Shown in pieces: positions 12,758 to 18,265 of a stretch of DNA of 18,265 nucleotides (position 1 is the stretch's first letter; every line of letters begins with the position of its first letter). Below the pieces are notes generated by a model. That model worked only from the letters and a program-made list of their open reading frames with translations, made no database searches and was not told the DNA's origin. A program made the position numbers and the translations under genes. Origin of the DNA: an uncultured Clostridia bacterium (GTDB lineage: Bacteria > Bacillota > Clostridia > Oscillospirales > Ruminococcaceae); contig CANRLY010000011.1 of NCBI GenBank assembly GCA_947631585.1, positions 1 through 18,265 on the forward strand, read 5' to 3'.

Positions 12758-14172
12758 ACCTTGTTGACGAAGCGTGCGCAATGATAAGGACTGAAATGGA
12801 TTCCATGCCGTCTGAACTGGACGATATCAGAAGAAAGATACTCCAGTTGGAGATAGAGGAGGTCTCTCTTAAAAACGAGACCGACAAGCTTTCTGGGGAA
12901 CACCTGAAAGAAGTCCGGCAGGAACTTTCACAGCTGAGAGAACAGTTCAGCCAGATGAAAGCCAAGTGGGAAAACGAAAAGGATTCCATCTCAAAGGTGC
13001 AGAAGATCAGAGAGGAGATAGAAAAGACCAATTCTCAGATTGAGGCGGCAGAAAGGTCTTACGACCTGGACAAGCTGGCGGAACTGAAATACGGCAGACT
13101 TCCTCAGCTGCAAAAGCAGTTGGAGGAGGAAGAAGAAAAAGCCGCTTCCGGCACACACTCTGCGGCTACCCTGCTCAGAGATAAGGTCACCGAAGAAGAG
13201 ATAGCCAAAATAATCTGCCGCTGGACCGGCATACCGGTGGCAAAGCTCATGGAGGGCGAACGGGAAAAGCTTCTGGGACTGGAAGATATCCTGCACAAGA
13301 GAGTTATAGGTCAGGAAGAAGCGGTCACAAAGGTATCCCAGGCTATACTGCGCTCCAGGGCTGGCATAGCCGACCCCCAGCAGCCGATAGGTTCTTTCCT
13401 GTTTCTCGGACCTACCGGCGTCGGAAAGACGGAGCTTGCCAAAACGCTGGCAGAAGCGCTGTTTGACGATGAAAAGAACATCATCAGGATAGATATGAGC
13501 GAATATATGGAGAAATTCAGCGTAAGCCGCCTGATCGGAGCGCCTCCGGGATATGTGGGATACGAGGAGGGCGGACAGCTCACTGAGGCGGTGCGCCGCA
13601 GACCTTACTCTGTTATACTCCTTGACGAGATAGAAAAAGCTCACCCCGATGTGTTCAACATTCTGCTGCAAGTGCTGGACGACGGCAGGATAACCGATTC
13701 TCAGGGGCGGACGGTAGATTTCAAGAATACGGTAATTATCCTTACCTCGAACCTGGGTTCGCCTTATATCCTGGACGGCATAGGCAGCGACGGAGAGATC
13801 TCAGACGAAGCAAGAGAACAGGTCAACAAGCTGCTGAAATCACAGTTCAGACCGGAATTTCTCAATCGTCTTGATGAGATAATTTTCTACAAACCGCTTA
13901 TGAAAGAACAGATAGTCAAGATCACTCAGCTCATGCTGGAAGATCTGAAAAAACGCCTTGCCGACAAGCAGATAACGGTGGAAGTTACCGAAAGAGCCTG
14001 GCAGGCTGCGGCAGAAAACGGCTTTGACCCCAACTACGGCGCAAGACCGCTCCGCCGCTACCTGAGACACAATATTGAAACTCTCATCGCAAAGAAGATA
14101 ATCGCCGACGACCCTGCTCCCGGCACAGTCCTTACAGTCGATTATGAAAACGGCAGCTTCACTGTAAGGTGA
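12745..14172 (+). CDS. clpB: ClpB chaperone, C-terminal fragment (out of frame with N-part)
   Basis: This frame holds the rest of ClpB: the end of AAA+ domain 1, the long coiled-coil middle domain (about residues 10-125 counted from the ATG at 12781, rich in Glu, Lys and Gln), and AAA+ domain 2. Domain 2 has Walker A GPTGVGKT at 210-217, pore loop GAPPGYVGYEEGG at 253-265, Walker B VILLDEIEKAH at 278-288, sensor 1 LTSNLGS at 321-327, arginine finger region FLNRLDE at 360-366 and sensor 2 GARPLRR at 420-426. The in-frame ATG at 12781 has no Shine-Dalgarno sequence and falls within the conserved CAMIRTE stretch, so it is not a natural start. The gene ends 8 bp before a strong terminator. Confidence 0.93.
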   Translation, partial: DKAIDLVDEACAMIRTEMDSMPSELDDIRRKILQLEIEEVSLKNETDKLSGEHLKEVRQELSQLREQFSQMKAKWENEKDSISKVQKIREEIEKTNSQIEAAERSYDLDKLAELKYGRLPQLQKQLEEEEEKAASGTHSAATLLRDKVTEEEIAKIICRWTGIPVAKLMEGEREKLLGLEDILHKRVIGQEEAVTKVSQAILRSRAGIADPQQPIGSFLFLGPTGVGKTELAKTLAEALFDDEKNIIRIDMSEYMEKFSVSRLIGAPPGYVGYEEGGQLTEAVRRRPYSVILLDEIEKAHPDVFNILLQVLDDGRITDSQGRTVDFKNTVIILTSNLGSPYILDGIGSDGEISDEAREQVNKLLKSQFRPEFLNRLDEIIFYKPLMKEQIVKITQLMLEDLKKRLADKQITVEVTERAWQAAAENGFDPNYGARPLRRYLRHNIETLIAKKIIADDPAPGTVLTVDYENGSFTVR

Positions 14173-14180
14173 AAATATAT

Positions 14181-14210
14181 GCTCCCTGTCTGAGACGGGG
14201 AGCTTTTTTT
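14181..14210 (+). terminator. Intrinsic terminator after clpB
   Basis: GCTCCCTGTC pairs with GACGGGGAGC (one T-G wobble) around a TGA loop and is followed by seven T. It separates the RHH-clpB unit from nadE. Confidence 0.93.
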
Positions 14211-14222
14211 GCGCAAAACAAG

Positions 14223-14251
14223 TTGCGAAAGAGAAAAAAATATGTTACAAT
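14223..14251 (+). promoter_or_regulatory. Promoter of nadE
   Basis: -35 TTGCGA (14223-14228), 17-bp spacer, extended -10 TGT-TACAAT (14246-14251). Located just after the clpB terminator and 42 bp before the nadE start. Confidence 0.8.
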
Positions 14252-14293
14252 AGGTGCAGTATCAATTGCTGCGAAATGCGAAAGGAAATTATT

Positions 14294-16243
14294 ATGAAAG
14301 ACGGTTTTATAAAGGCTGCTGCCTGCACACCAAAGATAAAAGTCGCTGACGTTGACTATAACGTCTCCCAAATAAAAGAGCAGATGGGCTACTGCGCCGC
14401 AAAGGGCGTTAAACTTGCGGTGTTCCCGGAACTTTGCCTGACCGGTTACACCTGCCAGGATCTGTTCTTTCAAGATACGCTTCTCAATAAGGCGCAGCAG
14501 GGGCTTGGAAAATTAAAAGAAGCCTCCAAAGGGCTTGACATGGTGATAGCCGTGGGACTCCCCATAAAGGCGAAAGGCAAAATTTACAACTGCGCCGCCG
14601 TGCTGCTTGACGGCAGCATACTGGCTTTGATACCGAAAACTCATCTTCCCAACTACGGCGAATTTTACGAAGCAAGGCACTTTGCGCCATACATGGCAGA
14701 AAAAGAAGGCGAAAACGAGTGGATAGACTTGCCGCTTGCAGGCGAAACGGACGTTTTTATCGGGCAGATGGTCTTTCAGTGCAAGCAAATGCCGCAGCTG
14801 AAAATAGGCTTTGAAATATGCGAGGATCTCTGGGTGGCAGATCCGGTATCCAACTATCTTGCCAAGGCAGGCGCAACGGTGATATGCAACCTTTCCGCCT
14901 CAAACGAGACCATAGGCAAGGAGCAGTACCGCAGACAGCTTGTGGCGAACCAGTCGGCAAGGCTGGCGGCAGGGTATGTATATTCCTCCGCCGGAGACGG
15001 CGAATCCACGCAGGATATGGTGTTTTCCGGGCATAATATCATTGCGGAAAACGGCGTTATCCTCACTGAGAGCAAGCTTTTTGAAAACGGCATAGTCATT
15101 TCCGAGATAGATGTAAACAAACTGGCTTTCGAGCGCAGCAGGCTTTCAACTTACCAAGCCGACAGCGTGGAGGTCCAGCACATTTGCTTTTCTTTATTTG
15201 AGATGGAAACGACTAAATGCGAACTGACAAGAAGCTTTGCGAAAACGCCGTTTATTCCCCAAAATGCGGAGGAAAGAAACGAACGCTGTCACCTGATCTT
15301 GCAAATGCAGTCCCATGGGCTTATGAAGCGCATAGAACACACCGGCTCAAAGACCGTTGTTATCGGCATTTCGGGCGGACTGGACTCCACCCTTGCGCTG
15401 CTGGTGTGCGTTATGGCGATGGACTTGCTGGGCAGACCCCACAGCGATATCGTAACTGTCACTATGCCCTGTTTCGGAACAACAAAGCGCACACGCTCCA
15501 ATGCCGAACTGCTTTGTCATGCGCTGGGAACTGACTTCCGTGAGGTGGATATAACCAAATCGGTAAGGCAGCATTTTGCGGATATCGGTCATAACGAGGG
15601 CGTTCACGACGTGGTGTATGAAAACGGTCAGGCAAGGGAGCGCACAAAGGTGCTTATGGATATAGCAAACCAGACTTACGGGCTTGTGATAGGCACCGGC
15701 GACCTGAGCGAACTGGCTCTGGGCTGGGCTACCTACAACGGCGACCATATGTCTATGTACGGGGTGAACTCTTCCGTCCCGAAAACGCTTGTGCGGCATA
15801 TCGTCAAGTATTATGCGGACACCTGCACCAGCGATGAGCTTTCGGCGGTGCTCAACGATATACTGGACACACCTGTTTCGCCGGAACTTCTTCCCACCGA
15901 TGAGAGCGGCACGCAGATCACCCAAAAGACCGAGGACCTGGTCGGTCCTTATGAGCTGCACGACTTTTTCCTCTACTATGCTATACGCTGGGGCTTCGAG
16001 CCGAAAAAGGTTTACCGCATAGCTTTAAGAGCCTTTGAGGGCAGCTATGACAGCGAAGTGATACTGAAATGGCTGAAAGTTTTCTACAGAAGATTTTTCT
16101 CTCAGCAGTTCAAACGTTCCTGCCTGCCGGACGGCGCAAAGATAGGTTCGGTGACTCTTTCTCCCAGAGGCGACTGGAGAATGCCCTCCGACGCCTGCGC
16201 AAAACTCTGGCTGGAGCAATTGGATAAGCTGGACGAGGTGTAA
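14294..16243 (+). CDS. nadE: NAD+ synthetase, glutamine-hydrolysing
   Basis: A 649-aa two-domain NAD+ synthetase. The N-terminal nitrilase-type glutaminase domain carries the E-K-C triad: E46 in FPELCLTGY, K115 in PKTHLPNYGEFYE and C176 in FEICEDLW. Ammonia released there passes to the C-terminal synthetase domain, where the PP-loop SGGLDST at 360-366 binds ATP and adenylates nicotinic acid adenine dinucleotide. Later family strings include GTGDLSELALGWATYNGDHMS and KTEDLVGPYELHDFFLY. It performs the last step of NAD+ synthesis in the cytoplasm. The start at 14294 is preferred over the in-frame ATG at 14276 because AAAGGA (14281-14286) stands seven bases before it. The DinB-like gene follows after 2 bp. 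Confidence 0.97.
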   Translation: MKDGFIKAAACTPKIKVADVDYNVSQIKEQMGYCAAKGVKLAVFPELCLTGYTCQDLFFQDTLLNKAQQGLGKLKEASKGLDMVIAVGLPIKAKGKIYNCAAVLLDGSILALIPKTHLPNYGEFYEARHFAPYMAEKEGENEWIDLPLAGETDVFIGQMVFQCKQMPQLKIGFEICEDLWVADPVSNYLAKAGATVICNLSASNETIGKEQYRRQLVANQSARLAAGYVYSSAGDGESTQDMVFSGHNIIAENGVILTESKLFENGIVISEIDVNKLAFERSRLSTYQADSVEVQHICFSLFEMETTKCELTRSFAKTPFIPQNAEERNERCHLILQMQSHGLMKRIEHTGSKTVVIGISGGLDSTLALLVCVMAMDLLGRPHSDIVTVTMPCFGTTKRTRSNAELLCHALGTDFREVDITKSVRQHFADIGHNEGVHDVVYENGQARERTKVLMDIANQTYGLVIGTGDLSELALGWATYNGDHMSMYGVNSSVPKTLVRHIVKYYADTCTSDELSAVLNDILDTPVSPELLPTDESGTQITQKTEDLVGPYELHDFFLYYAIRWGFEPKKVYRIALRAFEGSYDSEVILKWLKVFYRRFFSQQFKRSCLPDGAKIGSVTLSPRGDWRMPSDACAKLWLEQLDKLDEV

Positions 16244-16245
16244 AA

Positions 16246-16752
16246 ATGGCAGTAAGAACTCATTGCGAGATGATAAAAAAAGAAACGGCAATAAATTTTG
16301 CCGACCTTGAAATAGCTGTAAAAACTTATGACAGGAACGCCCTCGTATGCGGTGCGCCTGCCTGGCGGTACGTTTATCATACCATACATTCGGCGGACAA
16401 GTGGTATATCGATCCGTTCGTATTTGAAGAGCCGCCGTTTCATTCTGACGGAATGGACGACCCCGACAGCAGCTGCGAAACTGTTCTCAGCGACGAACAG
16501 CTTCTGGAGTATCTTTACAAGGTGCGTGAAAAATTATTTGCGTATCTTGACGGGCTGGACGATGATATGCTTTATGACTGCCCTGAAAAAAGCCAGTGGT
16601 CGAGGCTGCAACTGATACTGAAACAGTTCAGGCATTTTTCGCTGCACATCGGTATGCTTAACGGTCAGACTATAGAACGGACAGGGAGATTCCCAAAAAC
16701 AGTTGGACCTGACGGCGTTTTTGACCTGAGCGAGGAGCTTTTTGATAACTGA
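16246..16752 (+). CDS. DinB-fold (DinB/YfiT superfamily) protein
   Basis: A 168-aa, mostly helical protein. VYHTIHSADKWYIDPF at 43-58 (H45, H48) and FRHFSLHIGMLNGQT at 128-142 (H130, H134) match the DinB-like four-helix-bundle superfamily, where three histidines from these two helices bind a divalent metal. Members include thiol-S-transferases and many proteins of unknown function; the reaction here cannot be told. It begins 2 bp after the nadE stop, with GAGGTG from the end of nadE serving as RBS, so it is cotranscribed with nadE. A functional link to NAD metabolism is not implied by the family. No terminator is obvious downstream. Confidence 0.82.
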   Translation: MAVRTHCEMIKKETAINFADLEIAVKTYDRNALVCGAPAWRYVYHTIHSADKWYIDPFVFEEPPFHSDGMDDPDSSCETVLSDEQLLEYLYKVREKLFAYLDGLDDDMLYDCPEKSQWSRLQLILKQFRHFSLHIGMLNGQTIERTGRFPKTVGPDGVFDLSEELFDN

Positions 16753-16775
16753 GCGGCGGACAATCTCAGACAGCC

Positions 16776-16804
16776 TTGACATCAAAATTTTAATAATTTA
16801 TAAT
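16776..16804 (+). promoter_or_regulatory. Promoter of the GT8 glycosyltransferase gene
   Basis: -35 TTGACA (16776-16781), 17-bp spacer, -10 TATAAT (16799-16804): a perfect consensus pair, 32 bp upstream of the start codon. RBS AAAGGAGAA lies before the ATG at 16837. The region from 16756 is partly repeated at 18222-18259. Confidence 0.9.
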
Positions 16805-16836
16805 TACAGTAAAGATTAAAGCAAAGGAGAAAAATC

Positions 16837-18204
16837 ATGCCAGAACTTGACCACTATGACATTATGATATGTCCCACCGACACCTACTTTCTTCAGGCAA
16901 TGGTCGTAATGCAGTCGGCTTTGCTCAACTGTAGGAAAAACGTTCACTTTTATGTGCTTAATTCCGACTGGACAGAAGAACACAAGCAAAGCGTTTATGA
17001 GCTTGTCGCCAAATACCCCGGCAACAAAGTCGATTTTGTAAAAGTAGACAACGAGCCGTTCAAAAATTTCTCCCCGTGGAGGAATTGTCAGCAGTCATAC
17101 TATAAAATACTGTCTCACTGGTACTTGCCGCAAGAGCTGGAAAGGGTACTTTTCCTGGATTGCGATACAATTATCAACAAGGATATAAGCAATTTCTACA
17201 ATATGGAGTTTGACGGCAATTATATCATAGCTTCAACAGAGACCCTTTCTATGAGAAAGTACAATTATCTTTTGTCTATAGGTATCCAAAAGAGAGGAAT
17301 ATTCAACGCAGGCGTAATGCTCCTTAACTTAACGGCTTTGAGAAAGGACAACATAACCCTGCAAACCTATCTGGACGCCATAGAGGAAATGGGCGATGAT
17401 AAATATTTCGCCGATCAGGGACTTTTGTGCTATATGTTCAAGGATAAAACAAAGATAATACCCAGCTATAAGTATAATCATGTTTTGTTTCAGGTGGGAA
17501 ATGATACCGAATTTACCTACACCTATGACACCGCATTTGCAATGAGCGATGAACAAAAAGCTGAAGCCCTCACAGTTCCGTACCGCAGCGAAAAATTCAA
17601 CGAAGCCGAAAATGAGTCCATAATCCATTTTGCAGGTCCTAAACTTCAAAAGCCCTGGGATTGTGATATAGAATTAAATGGCGATAAGATAACCGTGACT
17701 AAAATCCCTCGTCTGGAACTGACAAATCTTGATTTCCCCACAGCCAGGCGGTATTACGATATGTGGTGGGATATTGCCAAAAATCTTCCCTCCAAACTGC
17801 TTGTTTTGCTCATGCTCATGTCCCAGAGCAACTGCCTGAAGATAGTTCAGCAGGAACTGAGCAATTCTTTGAAATTCACTGTAAACATACGGGAATTTTT
17901 ATATAAAATTTGCATAGACGATCTTTCAGCACGCAAATTTGAAAGCTTTTTAAAGACCTTGGATTCCAAAAAGATCGCTGTGTTGAAATCAGCGGATATT
18001 GCAGGAAAACTGATGCTGCAGGCAGCGGAGACCTATAATGCTCAGGTCGTTTTCAGCACGCCGAAACGCTTCCTCAAAGACTTGACCCGGGAAGAATGGC
18101 AATGCTGCAAGCAAGCCGATGTGGTTATCTGCTGCAACGTGCATGGAGCAAAGCCCGAAGTGCGTGAGGGCGTTAAAACGGTCGTCATCACCGATCTGGT
18201 GTGA
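16837..18204 (+). CDS. GT8-family glycosyltransferase with extra C-terminal domain
   Basis: A 455-aa protein. Residues 1-275 form a GT8 (GT-A fold, retaining) catalytic domain: MICPTDTYFLQAM at 10-22, the metal-binding D108-C109-D110 in FLDCDTIINKD, FNAGVMLLNL at 156-165, ADQGLLCYMF at 192-201 and HFAGPKLQKPW at 264-274. It should transfer a sugar, often glucose or galactose, from a UDP-sugar onto a cell-surface glycan or lipopolysaccharide-like acceptor. Residues 290-455 are outside the usual family core; 379-455 alternates hydrophobic strands and helices (KIAVLKSADIAG, ADVVICCNVHG, KTVVITDLV) like a small Rossmann-type domain. Composition is low in GC (20 of 60 at 17161-17220), unlike the left-hand core genes, suggesting separate origin. 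It has its own strong promoter. Confidence 0.9.
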   Translation: MPELDHYDIMICPTDTYFLQAMVVMQSALLNCRKNVHFYVLNSDWTEEHKQSVYELVAKYPGNKVDFVKVDNEPFKNFSPWRNCQQSYYKILSHWYLPQELERVLFLDCDTIINKDISNFYNMEFDGNYIIASTETLSMRKYNYLLSIGIQKRGIFNAGVMLLNLTALRKDNITLQTYLDAIEEMGDDKYFADQGLLCYMFKDKTKIIPSYKYNHVLFQVGNDTEFTYTYDTAFAMSDEQKAEALTVPYRSEKFNEAENESIIHFAGPKLQKPWDCDIELNGDKITVTKIPRLELTNLDFPTARRYYDMWWDIAKNLPSKLLVLLMLMSQSNCLKIVQQELSNSLKFTVNIREFLYKICIDDLSARKFESFLKTLDSKKIAVLKSADIAGKLMLQAAETYNAQVVFSTPKRFLKDLTREEWQCCKQADVVICCNVHGAKPEVREGVKTVVITDLV

Positions 18205-18221
18205 AATTCCGGCTGCGGCAG

Positions 18222-18265
18222 GCGGACGATCAATTTAAGCCTTGACAGCAAAATGAAAATGTCTT
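18222..18265 (+). promoter_or_regulatory. Partial copy of the GT8 upstream region, with -35 box, cut by window edge
   Basis: GCGGAC, ten bases, then AGCCTTGACA at 18222-18247 repeats the same arrangement as 16756-16781, followed by a similar CAAAAT segment. TTGACA at 18242-18247 would be the -35 box of a promoter for a gene beyond the window. The -10 region is not clear before the edge. Confidence 0.5.

Larger units (their letters stand above)
11573..14172 (+). pseudogene. clpB: clpB as one gene interrupted by a single-base frameshift
   Basis: The two reading frames at 11573-12757 and 12745-14172 are consecutive parts of one ClpB of about 865 residues, the normal family length. Frame 1 reaches TTC-CTG-CC at 12744. 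The following GAC-AAG-GCG-ATA from 12745 reads D-K-A-I-D-L-V-D-E-A in another frame, exactly the expected continuation. One base is missing after CTGCC, most simply from an ancestral CTGCCCGAC or CTGCCGGAC. Nothing else in the gene is damaged. A sequencing or assembly error is as likely as a true mutation; if real, the strain lacks full-length ClpB from this locus. Confidence 0.85.

Noticed and set aside
1..18265. CRISPR array, insertion sequence with transposase, or rRNA
   Set aside because: No regularly spaced direct repeats, transposase motifs or rRNA segments were seen.

Overview
The window looks like a chromosomal segment of an anaerobic Firmicute of class Clostridia. A Ruminococcus-like (Oscillospiraceae) host is the best guess. 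This is inference from gene content and style: ferredoxin-domain aldo/keto reductase, ECF S component, fused glutaminase-type NAD+ synthetase, PflX-like radical SAM protein, GT8 glycosyltransferase, and clear sigma-A promoters with AGGAGG-type ribosome binding sites. No 16S gene or other taxonomic marker is present.

Left edge (1-1145). A minus-strand amidoligase gene runs off the left end. It lies just beyond the 3' end of a tRNA-Leu(CAA) gene, the usual place for integrated elements. Between them are a tRNA terminator, an 11-bp inverted repeat and a second intrinsic terminator sitting right in front of the amidoligase RBS. 1286-3383 is a tight minus-strand operon: ECF transporter S component, DUF1893 protein, aldo/keto reductase with two 4Fe-4S motifs.

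Middle (3549-10802). Everything is on the plus strand. A pentulose kinase and L-ribulose-5-phosphate 4-epimerase pair (araBD type) is followed by an Lrp/AsnC regulator with its own promoter, a class I/II aminotransferase and ispE of the MEP isoprenoid pathway. A translationally coupled pair follows: a zinc-ribbon single-pass membrane protein and a PflX-like radical SAM protein. This pair is bracketed by two GC-rich intergenic elements (8611-8701 and 10701-10802). Both fold into the same plan: a 12-bp closing stem around three consecutive perfect or near-perfect hairpins with triloops, five of the six being GAA. Their sequences are otherwise different. This pair of cloverleaf elements is the most unusual structure in the window.

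Right part (10858-18265). A ribbon-helix-helix regulator has a strong promoter overlaid by a 12+5+12 imperfect palindrome and lies 23 bp upstream of clpB. clpB is split by a single missing base near 12744. After a terminator come nadE (own promoter) with a DinB-fold gene 2 bp behind it, then a low-GC GT8 glycosyltransferase with a consensus promoter. Sequence like the upstream region of the GT8 gene reappears after its stop codon, which suggests a second, paralogous gene just outside the window.

Most of the core genes are ordinary metabolism. The points deserving follow-up are the cloverleaf elements, the amidoligase locus with its leader terminator, the ECF-S/DUF1893/reductase operon, the autoregulated RHH-clpB unit with its frameshift, and the zinc-ribbon/radical SAM pair.
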